Below, piece by piece: positions 11,076 through 22,710 of a stretch of 64,000 nucleotides of DNA. Origin of the DNA: Elephas maximus indicus (taxonomy: Eukaryota > Chordata > Mammalia > Proboscidea > Elephantidae); assembly GCF_024166365.1 (NCBI RefSeq), contig NC_064826.1, positions 61,335,001-61,399,000 of the forward strand, in the 5' to 3' direction. Each line of letters opens with the position of its first letter. The stretch's first letter is position 1. The translations under genes and the position numbers were made by a program. The notes beneath the pieces are model-generated. The model made no database searches. It saw only the letters and a list, made by a program, of their open reading frames with translations, and was not told the origin of the DNA.

Positions 11076-11635
11076 TGCTGTTGATTTTAGTTTTAACACA
11101 ACTTCTTTATATAATTATATAGCTATTTTAATAAAAAGTTATTTTTTGCCAAAATTATGTTGGTTGTCAGCCTTCCATTTACCTTAGTCGTGCAGGCCAG
11201 AGGTGCTTAGCATTTTTGTATGGCACAGCCTAGTTCTTACTCTATTGAAAATCAATAGAAATCTCATGAACTGGCATAAGAAGAAATTGGAAAATTCAAT
11301 GTTCATGTACTAAAGACAAGTTTTTCTACTTAACACAAAATTTTGAAATATTTGTATATTTAGGATTGTTCAGAATACAAAGTATCTAAACTCTTGCAAT
11401 TGAAATTTACATTTAAATAAGAAGGAATTCCAATTTATAGTAAGCAATGGCTGAGTCGGTAATGATAACCAAGTTTTTAGTTTTTACTTCTTTTGATCCT
11501 TAATATAGAGATATTTGAAGACTTTAAATATATGTGTGCGTGCGTGTTTGTGTGTGTGCGTGTGCGTGTGTGAGAAGGAGAGAATTTATACTGCAGATAT
11601 ACACACATAAGAGTACCTAATTTTGGGGCCTTGAT
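11076..11635. other. Unassigned, with a GT repeat
   Basis: No gene seen. AT-rich single-copy-looking sequence apart from the dinucleotide tract at 11529-11572. Confidence 0.4.
11529..11572 (+). repeat. Interrupted (GT)n microsatellite
   Basis: Alternating GT with GC interruptions (tgtgtgcgtgcgtgtttgtg and so on), about 44 bp. Confidence 0.9.
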
Positions 11636-11945
11636 TTTAGCAATCTACCTCCAAAAATCAGCCAATGAAAACCCTATGAATCACAAATATCGTCTGATAC
11701 TTTGACTCGCTTACTTTGAACATGTCATCAGGAGGGACTGATCACTAGAGAAGGATATAAAATTTGGCAAAGTACAGGGTCAGTGAAGGTGAGGAAAATC
11801 TGCATGAAATGGATTGGCACAATGGCTGCAACAATGGACTCAAACATATCAATGATGGTGAAGATGGCACAGGACTGGGCAATGTTTCCTTCCGTTATAC
11901 ATGGGGTCACCATTAGTTGGAGCTGACTTGATGGCAACTAACAAC
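11636..11945 (+). mobile_element. Internally deleted RTE-type LINE
   Basis: Sense. It starts in the RTE 5' region (aatctacctccaaaaatcag, ccaatgaaaaccctatgaat) and passes straight into the RTE 3' region (gaacatgtcatcaggaggga, acaatggactcaaac). It ends with the family 3' terminus tgatggcaactaacaac. The coding middle is absent. It shares its junction with 7568-7966. Confidence 0.8.
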
Positions 11946-12035
11946 ATTTAGCCACATGACCTTGGGTAAGCCATGTACCTTCCTACTCTGCAAAAGTAGG
12001 CTCTAGATTACCTCTCAGGTCTTTTTTCCTTCCTT
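11946..12035 (+). mobile_element. MIR fragment
   Basis: Matches the MIR core (catgaccttgggtaagccat). The preceding RTE ends directly against it, suggesting the RTE inserted into or beside it. Confidence 0.5.
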
Positions 12036-12298
12036 CAGGTTTCCTATTGTACCATAAAAGTGGAATAAGAAGAGGTTGTAAGTTCCCTAATGGCTTCAAA
12101 CTTTTTATTTTTAAATTGAAGGTTTAATTTAAACTTGGTGTAGAAACAGGATTTTTTTTTTTTTTTTTTTCCCCTCACTTGCCTTGGCTTTGTAATTAGG
12201 AATAGAGGCAATGGCAAAATAGATACGGGCAACACTTTGCAGGCATGAACTCCAGCCTCCCACGCTGGCCAGACTGTAGGCACTAGGTTTTGGTACAG

Positions 12299-12820
12299 TG
12301 TCTTAGTTATCTAGTGCTACTATAGCAGAAATAGCACAAGTGGATGGCTTTAACAGACAGAAATTTATTCTCTCACAATCTAGGAGGCTAGGAGACCAAA
12401 TGTAGGGTGCAGGCTCCAAGGGAAGGCTTTCCCTCTCTGTTGGCTCTGGAGGAAGGTCCTTGTCATCAACCTTCCCCTTGCCTAGGAGTGTCTCAGCGCA
12501 GGGACCCCAGGTCCAAAGGATGCACTCCACTACTGGATCCTCTTTCTTGCTGGTATGAGGCCCCTCTTCTCTTTGCTTGTTTCTCTCTTTTATATCGCAA
12601 AAGAGATGGACTCAAATTCAACTTAATCATGTAGATTTTGTCCTGCCTCATTAACATAAGTGCCTCTAATCCTGCCTCAATAACATCATAGAGGTTAGGA
12701 TTTATAACACAAAGGATAATTACATCAGATCACAAAATGGAGGACAATCACACAATACTGGGAATCATGGCCTAGCCAAGTTGACACACATTTTTTGGGG
12801 ACACAATTCAATCTGTGACA
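12299..12820 (-). mobile_element. Solo MaLR/ERVL-type LTR
   Basis: Antisense, about 520 bp. Read in reverse it begins TGTCACAGATTGAATTGTGT and ends at AACTAAGACA, so it has TG...CA ends. It contains the internal run shared with the LTR at 48172-48683 (gaaggctttccctctctgtt, gcgcagggaccccaggtcca). Retroviral-type terminal repeat only, no coding region. A clear target duplication was not resolved. Confidence 0.8.
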
Positions 12821-14090
12821 GGTTGTCAAGGATTTGAAGGATTCAGTAGCCAGGGAAATAGCCAAGTGATTCTAGGCCCTCATGACTTAACAAATTTCAT
12901 GCTTAAAAGTGATATTTTTCAGCTTTTAGAAATCTTTTTTTCCTCTCAAAATTACACCAGAGATTTTTCTGCAGAGAAGATCAGACACACAAGCTTTCGA
13001 TGGTTAAATTTCAATCATTTTTTTCTTTTTCGTTTTCTTTTGTCAACTGTATTGTAAATTGCCTTTAAAGTAAAAATAAGTTTTCCTCTTTGCCTTTCAT
13101 ATTGCAAAGAAAATGAATCTTTAAAATGGTAAATGGAATTTGTTTCTCAGGTTGGGTCAGTATGAGATTAATGTTTTCTGAAATGTCATATTACTTGACC
13201 CTGAATTTTTTCTTATAATATCTTCCTAACCTATTCCTCTGTTGTCAACATGAGGCTACAGAGGGTGTTAGAGATAAGGACTGGTAGAAATCTACTTGGC
13301 TGAGAGACAAGAAGAGGTCTGTTTCTTATCCCCTGTGGAGTTTCCCTTAATAGGTCAGGAAAAAATGCTTTGAGAAAAGCTAGAAGTAAAAGTGAAACAA
13401 CATAAGACAAGCACTAGTTCCATAAACACAAACATGTATTTGTTCCTGGGTGAAGAAAAGTGTGTGTGTATATGTGTGTTTGCTTTTACTTTGAACCGGA
13501 CTTAGTTAAAATTTAAAATCAACTAGCATTCCCTTTACACATACCTAGCCACAGTATACTTTCAGAAGGGCCAAAAACTCTGCCCCATAGCAGACGTTTT
13601 GTTCTCCTGACTTAACCCCTAGTGGTAGCAACCTTTACAAAAGTAACCTTTTATAGCCATTCTGCTTCCTTGTGCCATATCTAGGTGCTTACACTTTAGA
13701 AACCTAGCTACTGTTTTCCCATGTCTTTGAGAAGAGACATTTGTCCGATCTAGAAGGAAAGATAATTTCAAATTTGAGCATCCATTTATAAAAGTTTTGG
13801 ACGGAAAGGTGACTTGCTAGGGTTGTAATTGACTGAAAAATTCTCTTATAAATGAAAAAAAAAAAAAATCCTCTGAAGATGAAAGAAAATTCAAACTCTA
13901 GCCACAAAATTGTCTTACATTTCACATAATCTAAGTAAACTGTTATGTCGGTGGCAGTGGAAAATCTGGAAACTGTGACTAAATTTCTTCTTTTTTGTGT
14001 GTGAAAAATGCTCTTAGGGAATTTAATACCCTAGTTATATAATGTTTTACTTTCTTGTGTCATTTTGTTAATATGTTTTTTCCTGTGTTT
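12821..14090. other. Unassigned single-copy-looking DNA
   Basis: No repeat family or gene recognised. AT-rich with short A and T runs. Confidence 0.4.
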
Positions 14091-14094
14091 TGTA

Positions 14095-14430
14095 GGAAAT
14101 TTAGAAAATGGCAAATGATACAAGGAAAAAATAAATTGCATGCAATTTCGCCTACAGATAAACCCCTTTGACATTTTATTTTGTATTCTTCTTGTCTTTT
14201 CTCTACGCATAAGGATATATTTTAAAATAACGGGATCATACTGCTAATAAAATTATGTATCTTGGATTTCCCCCCTTCGCATCCTTTCATCATTTCCTCA
14301 TGTCTTTACATTTTTTCAAAAACTTATTTTTAATGACTGCATAATATTTTATCATACAGTTGTATCATAATTTTGTTTACCATAATTTGCCATTTAGAGT
14401 TTTAACTTCTTGGTGATTTCAATATGCAGA
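14095..14430 (-). mobile_element. Ancient L1M remnant
   Basis: Text such as tgactgcataatattttatc and taccataatttgccatttag is the antisense 3' region of old L1M elements. The same family appears at 27900-37010, 37930-39190 and 43500-44210. Confidence 0.6.
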
Positions 14431-14434
14431 TGAA

Positions 14435-14962
14435 AGATCCTTCCAATGCCCTGGGTTCTCAGTTCCTTGACCTCTTTTTTTCCTACTGGTATTATCCTCC
14501 CTCTCTTCATTCACCTACTCCCATGGGCAGGACCTGCTAGACCATTTCATTATCACACTCGAAGTCGTCTAGCCCACTCTCTGATCAACTTCTCTTGACT
14601 TTCCAGATTACCTTCTCTTGAATCCTGACTATAATCCTTTGACCCCACTGGGACCTCCAATATTTCTACCACCTTTTTGCTATTCCTCCTTTCATGTTCT
14701 CACTCCCTTCCTTCCCTAGCTGAATTCCATCCACAAAAATCACAGTGGCACACATCTTCAGTTTCCTTGACCCTCTTCTGGTTTGTCCTTTTTGACAAAA
14801 TTGCAACACTGGCTAAATCCAGCTCTCGTGCCTAATCTGTACCTGCACCTGGGCAGTTTAACATGGCTGGAGAAGAGCACAGCCATGGTAATTGGTCTTA
14901 CTTTAAATTCATAAGCACAAGCTCAAGTGAGCCCTTAGTGTTCACAATAATCATACTATACA
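14435..14962. other. Unclassified pyrimidine-rich stretch
   Basis: C/T-rich sequence that may continue at 16223-16360 on the far side of the LTR. It could be an ancient repeat. I cannot name it and see no coding signal. Confidence 0.3.
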
Positions 14963-16222
14963 TGTTAATTACCTAGGGCTGCTACCTAGGGTTGTATCAC
15001 AAGTGCTACAAGTTGGTGGCTTTAAAGAACAGAAATTTATTTTCTTACAGTTCCAGAGGCTAAAAGTCCAAATCAGGATCTCAACTGTGTCAATTCCTTC
15101 CCTGTCAGTAGCCCCAGGTGCTTCTTGGTTCCTTGGCATTCCTTGGGGTGTAAACAATCCTCACATGGTGTCTGTCTTCCCTGTGTGTCTCTGTGTCTTT
15201 ATATCACTCAGAAGTGATTACATTTAGGATCCACCATACATTAGTATGGCCTCATTAGCACAACAAAAGAAAACTCTATTTCAAAACAGGATCACATCCA
15301 CAGGTACAAGGACCAGGAATTCAACACACATTTTTGTTTGTTTGCTTTTAATTTTTTATTGTACTTTAGATGAAGATTTACAGAGCAAACTAGTTTCTCA
15401 TGAAACAATTAATACACATATCATTTTGTGACATTGGTTGCCAACTCCACAGCACGTCAACACTCTCCCCTTCTTGATGTTGGTTTCCCTACTACCAGCT
15501 TTCCTGTCCCCTCCTGCTTTCTCATCCTTGCCCGGGGCTGGTGAGTCCATTTAGTCTCGTTTTATTTTATGGGCCTGACTAATCTTTGGCTGAAGGGTGA
15601 AGCACAGGAACGACTTCATTACTGAGCTATAAGGGTGTCTGGCGGCCGTTCTCTCAGGGTTTCTCCAGTCTCTGTCAGACCAGTAAATCTAGCCTTTTTT
15701 TTTTTTGTGAGTTAGAATTTTGTTCTACATTTTTCTCCAGCTCTGTCCGGAACCGTCTATTGTGATCCCTGTCAGAGCAGTCGGTGATGGTAGCCAGGCA
15801 CCATCTAGTTGTGCTGGACTCAGTCTGGTGGAGGCTGTGGTATTTGTGGTCCATTAGTCTTTTAGACTAATCTTTCCCTTCTGTCTTTGGTTTACTTCAT
15901 TCTCACTTGGTCTAGATGGGTTGAGACCAGTGGAGTATCTTAGATGGCCACTTACAAGCTGTTAAGACCCCAGACGTTACTTACCAGAGTAGAATGTAGA
16001 ACATTTTCTTTATAAATTATGTTATGCCAGTTGAGCTAGATATTGCCTGAGACCATGGTCCGCACAGCCCTCAGCCCAGTAATTTGGTCTCTCAGGGAGT
16101 TTGGATGTGTCTATGGAGCTTCCATGACCTTGCCTTGGACAAGCTGTGCTGGCTTCCCTGGTATTGTGTACTGTCTTACCCTTCAACACATATTTTGGGG
16201 GGAGACAATTCAATCCATAACA
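14963..16222 (-). mobile_element. MaLR-type LTR split by an L1
   Basis: LTR sequence at 14963-15334 and 16182-16222. Read in reverse it starts TGTTATGGATTGAATTGTCT and ends near AATTAACA. Its internal text resembles other MaLR LTRs here (tttaaagaacagaaatttat, cttacagttccagaggctaa). The middle is displaced by the L1 at 15335-16181. Confidence 0.75.
15335..16181 (-). mobile_element. 5'-truncated L1 3' end in an LTR
   Basis: 847 bp of antisense L1 3' UTR beginning with the reversed A-rich tail. A clean duplication TTCAACACACATTTT (15320-15334) and TTCAACACATATTTT (16182-16196) marks the insertion. Shares its 3' UTR with 1313-1650 and 18453-18790. Confidence 0.9.
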
Positions 16223-18230
16223 CTATGCCTCTCTAGCCCATTCTCTGTCCCATTTGTTTACTGTTTGATTCCTTGCCTTTCCTCAAACCTCCAGTATCTC
16301 CTTCCCCCATCTTTACTGTCATGTAAATCTGGAAAGTCAAGTTGGTGGTCCTTCATCCTGCTTCCCTGAGAAAATACAAACCTTACTTAAGTCAATTTTT
16401 GTTTTTAAAAACTTGCTTTTTGATTTTAAGTGTAATTTCTAATTTTGGTTTGGAATAAACTACTTGTAAGTTTCATTTTTCAATTCTCTGGAGAGGGTGA
16501 CTTTCAAAACTCTTTGATGATAGATAAAATGAAAAAGAATAGCCAGGTATACTAAAAAGTAAAGGGAAGAATTATGACAAGCATCTGGATATTTCAGCTA
16601 CATAAACTTCAGCAGTGAACTCCTGTCATCTTGTGGAATATATATAACTCCCAACTGAAACATTTTAATCTGTGGATTAGAGCATGGATGGTCATGGGTT
16701 GCAGTGGACATGGTGGGAGATTGATGGTGAAAAGGGAAGCAGAAAATAAAATGGTAGGAGAATAAATGTTCTAGAAAAAGCCTCAGATACCTAACCTTTG
16801 TAAATGACTATGTCTAGAGGTCACATGTTGGAAATGCCTCTTTTTCTGACTGAGAAGATTGTAATCTGCATTTTCTGCACAGCTTAGAAAGGATGACATT
16901 TATATTTTCCTCAGATACAAAATGTATTTCCATCACTAGGTTGGTTTGTTTTTAACTTCCACTGAAAACTGAGTTTTAAGAAGTCAGTTTAAGCTTCGCC
17001 CTCACCACATGTCCCAGAGCCTGGACTCATGCTACTACTCCAAATACACTAATCTGTTGGGAAAAAACAAGGGAGGTTTTAAGGGAGTTCTTTTCAAGTA
17101 TGAAAGCAGTTGAATCCAGTCAGGAAGACGGGAGAGGGCAACTACTAAACAAACACCTGCATTAGTCAAGGAACACTCAGAAATGGGGCTCCATTTGCCC
17201 AGGGAGGGTTTTACTAAGAAAAGCAAACTGCCTCGTAAGCAACCAGACACATGCGGGCACGCTGTTCTGTAGCTGTTTAAAATCATTTCTCCCAATCTGC
17301 TTTAATCAGAGTTTCATATTTTTTTTTTTTTGTCCCCCTAGTTGATGGACAGTGTTAAAAAAATTACTTTATAATTTAATGGCAGAGGTAAGAATAAAAT
17401 GGAGGCAGGAGTGAGGGCTAGAGGAACTGAACAAAGTAACTACTCTGCCTCTTTAATATTAACACACTTTACTTATTTGGGGAACATAAAAGGAAAATAA
17501 AAGAAGTATTTTATTGAATCCCGCAACAAGGATGACCAGGCCCCAGAAGGGCAGTGGGTAGCCAGGGGAGCAGGGTACCGGTTTCTCAGGAGAACAGAGA
17601 TATATTACAGGAGAAGGAAGAGAAGTAGGGAGTGCTGGGATACAGGGGCCCTTAAGGAGGAGGGTCTGGGTCATGCTGCTGGGTCAGTCACTGAGACCAG
17701 TAGAGAGGTTGGGTGAGGTGAGGGGAATCTAGAATGGAGAACAAGAAAGAGATAATGAGTATCAGTTGTGGCACCAATGAGGCCAGCTTCAGTGCTGTGG
17801 GCTGTAGTTAGTTCTGTAAACTTTTTTGTCTAAGTTTCCTCCACGAAGAGAGGTCCACTGGAAACCTGGAGAAACTGCTCCAAGATCCTTTACAAAAAAG
17901 CAGATCTGTGTGGTGCAAGGAGTGGACTATGGTGGATACTCTGATAAGCAGCCTGGATCTACCATTGGGAAGAAAAGACTTAGTATCTCACCCGCGGGGA
18001 GTTCTACTGAAGAAAATTGCTCTGACTAATGTCATACATTTATCCATCCAGGAGAAGCCACATTCAGTGACTGATTAAGGTGGAGGTATAAAGGCCCAAC
18101 CCTGTTGCCCCAGCTCAGCACAACTCTGAAGATCCATCTTAGGTCCAGCACTCTCTGGGGGTTGCTGAGGCCTTTCTTTAGGACATCATCACAACTCAAC
18201 CTCTCTCTCTGGGTAGACAATTATATCAAC
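16223..18230. other. Unassigned single-copy-looking DNA
   Basis: About 2 kb without a repeat I recognise. Several frames of 60-90 codons exist on both strands (for example 17035-17295 minus and 17826-18029 plus) but none resembles a known domain or has splice context I can support. Confidence 0.35.
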
Positions 18231-18452
18231 TAAAAATTATTTGAACTTTGTTTTTTCTTTTCTATTTCTCTATCTCATTTCTTTTTCTTTTGACAACCCT
18301 TCCCTTACAATATTGTAAAATACAGGTGATAATGGACATTCTTATCTTTTTTTCCCACTGTAATGGAAATCTTTCTAAAATTTTATCATTATGTATCATG
18401 TTTGTCATAGATCTTTAAAGTTTTAATCCTTACTTTTTTTTAGTGAATGCTT

Positions 18453-18790
18453 TTTTTTTTTTAATTGTACTTTAGGTGAAGGTTTACAGAACAAACTAGT
18501 TTCTCATTACACAGTACACATGTTGTTTTATGATATTAGTTAACAACCCCATGACATGTCAACACTCTCCCTTCTCAACCCTGGGTTCTCTATTACCAGC
18601 TTTCCTGTTCCCTGCTGCCTTTTGGTCCTTGCCCTTGGGCTGGTGTAGCCCTTTAGTCTTGTTTTGTTTTATGGGCTTGTCCAATCTTTGGCTTAAGGGT
18701 GAACCTTGGGAATGACTTCATTACTGAGCTAAAAGGGTATCCGGTGGCCATACTCTAGGAGTTTCTCCAGTCTCTGTTAGGCCAGCAAGT
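18453..18790 (-). mobile_element. 5'-truncated L1 3' end nested in older L1
   Basis: Antisense 3' UTR beginning with a T run. Duplication TGAATGCTT at 18444-18452 and 18791-18799. Very similar to 15335-15680 and to the reverse of 1313-1650. Confidence 0.88.
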
Positions 18791-18972
18791 TGAATGCTTA
18801 TTCTATATATGTTGCATTGTTATTTATTCTGTTAATGTAATAGATTGAACAGATTTTCTGATATCTAACTGACCTTGAAGTCATGGGTTAAATCCTATTG
18901 ATCATAATCAATTTTTATAACATAAATTGATGAATCCCATTTGCTAATGTATTAATTTGGACTTTCTCATCT

Positions 18973-19112
18973 ATATCCTTGGTGGTGCAAGTGGTTATAG
19001 GTCAGCAGTTCAAACTCTCCAGCCACTCCTTGGAAACGCTATGGGGCAGTTCAGCTCTGTCCTATAGGGTTGCTCTGAGCTGGAATTGACTTGATGGCAC
19101 ACAACAGCAATA
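18973..19112 (+). mobile_element. AfroSINE-type SINE, diverged
   Basis: Sense copy with a shortened head (ccttggtggtgcaagtggtt), the conserved body (actccttggaaacgctatgg) and the end acttgatggcacacaacag. Confidence 0.8.
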
Positions 19113-19236
19113 ATTTTTCTTTAAAATATTTTGGTATGTTATGTTTTTATGGAAAACTGTCCATCTTAGCTTTCACAATTATTGCTATTAGACAGTTCAT
19201 AGTGTTTCTTTTATGATTATAAATTTCTGCTTCTTT

Positions 19237-19290
19237 GTTGCTATGTGCCATCGAGTAGGTTCCAACTCAAGTGACCCTGTGCTTAGTTGT
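19237..19290 (-). mobile_element. RTE/SINE 3' terminal scrap
   Basis: About 50 bp matching the reversed shared 3' terminus (gtgccatcgagtaggttcca). Too short to tell RTE from SINE. Confidence 0.55.
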
Positions 19291-19930
19291 AGTTTTAGCC
19301 CGTTTATCGTAATACTGTTTATTTTGTTATCAGTTTTGTGGGAGATCTGTTTTTTCTTTTTAGCTTTTTCAAATAGATGTTGGTTTCCTTGATCATCTCA
19401 ACTGCTTTATGTTTTCTATTTTACTAATATCTGCTCTTTTCATTTGTTCCCTTCTATTTTTTTAAATTTACCCTTTGTTTTTATTTTTCTAGCTTCTTGT
19501 ATTGACTACTTAATTTATTGACTTTAACGAATTCTAATACATTTTTATGAATTTTCCCCTAGGGAATTTTTAGTTACATCTGCACATTTTTTATACTTAG
19601 TAATGTTATTATTATTTATCCCCAAATATTTGCAATTTCCTTTGAGAATTCCTATTTCACCCATGAATTATTTAGGAATGCATTTTTGTTTCTTAATATG
19701 TGGGTTATACATCCCCTATTGCTTTACTATAGAATTCTAATTTAATTGACTTGTCATCAGAGGACATGGCATGATATCTTCCCTTCAAAATTTATTAGGA
19801 TTTAGTACACTAGGGCTCTTCATATTCTTTACATATTCAATGAACCAGAAATAAGAATGGTAGTCTATAGAGTAATCCCTTAGACTACTATTTTGCCTAC
19901 TTTAGTTTTGAAATAAGTTTTAAACTGTAC

Positions 19931-20596
19931 ATAATATTTTTTTGAATCTGCCATCTTTTTCCATATGCAAGTATCAATTCAATTTCCTTAAATGAAATGA
20001 ATACAATCATTATCCTCCTTACACCCAAGTTTTGCCAACAACAATGCTTTCTGAGTAACAGAATCCCTGCAGTAGGTTAGGAATTATTTCACAATGTGAC
20101 AAAAGATTACAATATACAATTTGTTCCAATTAACATTCTTAAAATTTTTCCCTGCTAGAGGCATAACTGGTTTTTGGATTTGTTTTTTTGCCTTCTGTTT
20201 AAAGTCCCATGGATTTTCTTTTAACATGACTTAGTCATTTAAGCCTCTTATTTCAGCTTAGTGGAGTTGGCCCGAAATAGACTGAGGATGGAGTCAGGAA
20301 ATCTGGAATAAGAAACTAGCATGGTTATACTCTTAGGTTGCAAAAAGAAAGTTTGAACAGTGAAAACATTGGGGTTACTTATTGTGATCCTACGTTTTAT
20401 TTTAACATACTTCCACATTCTTCACCGATGGAATTATTCACTTATTTAATCATTCATTCATTATTTCGACAAATAATTATGAGTGCCTACTTTGTGTTTT
20501 TTTTTTTTTTTTACTTTGTGCAGGATACTGTCTTACATACTTAAAAAGTCTAAAATCAGTTACCTAGAAATACAGTGTCTATTTTGTGGGTTCATT
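19931..20596. other. Unassigned, no gene seen
   Basis: AT-rich sequence with no supported feature. Confidence 0.35.
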
Positions 20597-20771
20597 AAAA
20601 ACAAACAAACAAACACAAACTATTGCTGTCCAGCTGGTTTTGACTCATAGCAACCCTACAGGGCAGAGTAGAACTACCCCACAGAGTTTCCAAGGAGCAG
20701 TTGGTGGATTCAAACTGCTGACCTTTTAGTTAACAGCCGAGCTCTTAACCACTGTACCACCAGGGCTCCAT
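20597..20771 (-). mobile_element. AfroSINE-type SINE
   Basis: Antisense near full-length copy, with a long (AAAC)n-like reversed tail, a body with ccacagagtttccaaggagc, and a head ending accactgtaccaccagggct. Confidence 0.9.
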
Positions 20772-21429
20772 AGTGGAGATCTTTTAGCTGTCATTGGTAG
20801 GCTGTGGGCCAGAAACTATTCAGTTGTAGGTCATTACCCACTTTTTCAGGGACCCCTCCACTCCTAACTGAAGCTCTTCTAGCAATCTGCAGTCCTATAG
20901 GAGCTAGAAGAGTAGGAGTTTTGGTATTAGTCCTCACTGCTGGGGTAAGTTAGCATTTCCAAAGAACTTTTTCATCTTCTTCAGCTAGCCCTCTTCTTCC
21001 CAGCCTGGGGTATCTTTAGGAAAGTGTACTCCGCAGCAAGTTTAGAGAAAGTAAGCAAAGGAGGGAAGTTTGCTGCTTGGGCTGTTTTTCAGCATGAAGA
21101 GGTGATTTTGTCCAATTCAAGTGTGAAGTGAAGAACAGGAAAGGAAAGGATGAAACAAGATGGAGTAGTTCCAAGGCTTCTCCATTCTTTTAGAATTGCA
21201 ACTTCATGGTACATTTCATTCTTTTATTTTAATTGTATTAAATTTCCAAAATGTCAGACACAGTCTTATTCTACTGTCTTCAAAATCTATTTCAAAGATA
21301 GTGCCACCTTGAAAAATATTAAGAAACATAATGAGCCTTGGGCTAGTAGTCATTGACTCTTTCCATTATGAGTGGTTAAAATCTGATTTATTAAATTAAG
21401 CAAGTGATGAGAGGAAATGTTATGAGCTG
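20772..21429. other. Unassigned, no gene seen
   Basis: No repeat or gene recognised. Short frames only. Confidence 0.35.
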
Positions 21430-21850
21430 ATATTTCCTATTGCCAACATCATGCCCACTTCAGCACCTTTGCACTTGCTATTCCCTCTGCCTCTCTTGCT
21501 CTTGCCTTTGATCATCCTTGCACAATTATTTTCCTTTGTTAGTTCGAGTCCCTGGGTGGTGCAAATGGTTGACGAACCTGGCTGCTAACCGGAAGGTTGG
21601 AGGTTCTAGTTCACTCAAAGCTGCTTTGGAAGAAAGGCTCTGGTGATCTACTTCCAAAAAAAATCAGCCATTGAAAACCTTAAGGAGCACAGTTCCACTC
21701 TGACACATATGTGGCTGCTGTGAGTTGGAATCGACTCAATGCACCTGATTTGTTTTGGTTTTTATTTAGTGCTCTGTTCAAAAGATTCTTCTTTAGGGAG
21801 GCCTTCCCTGACAACCCAATAGAAAGTAGCTCTCCTCTATCATGATCCAT
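21430..21850 (+). mobile_element. L2 remnant split by a SINE
   Basis: Left part 21430-21545 (cacctttgcacttgctattc, cctctgcctctcttgctctt) and right part 21766-21850 (tctttagggaggccttccct) are consecutive pieces of the L2 coding-end region. Confidence 0.65.
21546..21765 (+). mobile_element. AfroSINE-type SINE, long form
   Basis: Sense. Head gagtccctgggtggtgcaaa, B-box region ggttggaggttctagttcac, extra central section (ctacttccaaaaaaaatcag, ccattgaaaaccttaagg), then the usual end ttggaatcgactcaatgcac. The central section resembles the RTE 5' region seen at 11637-11674. Confidence 0.85.
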
Positions 21851-21853
21851 CAT

Positions 21854-22112
21854 AAAACAAACAAACAAACCACTACTGTCAAGTCAATTCCAACTCATGG
21901 TGACCTCATGGATTACAGAGTAGAACCACTCCCTAGGGTTTTTTAGTTGTAATCTTTAAGGAAGCAGATTGCCAGACCTTTCTTCCAAGGCGCCTCTGGG
22001 TGGATTAGAACCTCCAGGTTTCAGTCAGCAGGTGAGATAATGGGTGCGGCTGATTAGGTTCAAACTGCCAAACCTTAGGCTAGTAGTCAATTGCAAACCA
22101 TTTGTGCTAACC
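21854..22112 (-). mobile_element. AfroSINE-type SINE, long form, rearranged
   Basis: Antisense. It starts with an (AAAC)n tail. The body includes ggattacagagtagaaccac and a head-like section, followed by a second head-like stretch (ttcaaactgccaaaccttag). It may be a dimer or two overlapping copies. It forms an inverted pair with 21546-21765. Confidence 0.75.
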
Positions 22113-22178
22113 AATTCTTTATTACTGTCTATATTCATACCCCTTCCCTTGTAATTTTGCATTGTCTCCTATTAAAGG

Positions 22179-22348
22179 GGAAACCCTGGTGGCGTAGTAG
22201 TTAAGTGCTATGGCTGTTAAACAAAGGGCTGGCAGTTCGAATCTGCCAGGCACTCCTTGGAGACTCTATGGGGCAGTTCTACTCTGTCCTATAGGGTCAC
22301 TATGAGTTGGAATTGACTCGACGGCACGGGGTTTGGTTTTTTGGGGTT
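22179..22348 (+). mobile_element. AfroSINE-type SINE, near consensus
   Basis: Sense, well preserved. A box TGGCGTAGTAG near 22190, B box GTTCGAATC at 22235-22243, body with ggcagttctactctgtccta and end gaattgactcgacggcac. Duplication TCCTATTAAAGG at 22167-22178 and 22349-22360. Confidence 0.95.
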
Positions 22349-22374
22349 TCCTATTAAAGGCAAAGTGTACCTCC

Positions 22375-22710
22375 CTGCCTCTTGACCCTGGGTTGGGCCA
22401 TGTGTCCTGCTGTGGCCAGTAGTTTGTTAGCAACTGTGATGCAAAAAGCAGCTTGAGAGGCACTGGTGTGGTTGGGCATGCCTTTGGTGTGCCTTTGGCA
22501 TCACCCTGAGAGTGCACTTATTAGTCCACTGGGACCAAAGAGGGCGAGAGACATGTGGGGAGGACCCAGACCTGCAGATCTAAAATGTGAAGCATAATCA
22601 CCCCAGCTGATTCACAGATCTGTGAGAATAAAATAATTGTTTGCAGTCATGGAGTTTTGAGGTTGCTTGTTATGCACCATTATTGTGGTAAAAGCTGATT
22701 AATACAAGAT
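22375..22710 (+). mobile_element. Old MaLR/ERVL-like LTR fragment
   Basis: Text such as ttgaccctgggttgggccat, agagacatgtggggaggacc and the terminal gaataaaataattg-to-gctgattaatacaag stretch resembles an ancient MaLR/ERVL LTR ending in a gataactgatacag-type terminus. Noncoding. Confidence 0.55.

Larger units (their letters stand above)
18235..19930 (-). mobile_element. Old L1 ORF2 remnant carrying insertions
   Basis: Antisense L1 ORF2 text throughout: the block around tagtgaatgctt resumes at ttattctatatatgttgcat, and later text (tgcatttttgtttcttaata) matches the endonuclease-linker region. It is interrupted by an L1 tail (18453-18790), a SINE (18973-19112) and a short RTE/SINE scrap (19237-19290). 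Confidence 0.7.

Noticed and set aside
12295..12821. ACAG as a target duplication for the LTR at 12299-12820
   Set aside because: Four bases that overlap the expected LTR terminus, so likely chance.
22179..22348. tRNA gene suggested by A-box and B-box motifs
   Set aside because: The motifs are the promoter of the SINE head. The fold, anticodon arm and copy number fit a tRNA-derived SINE, not a tRNA gene.
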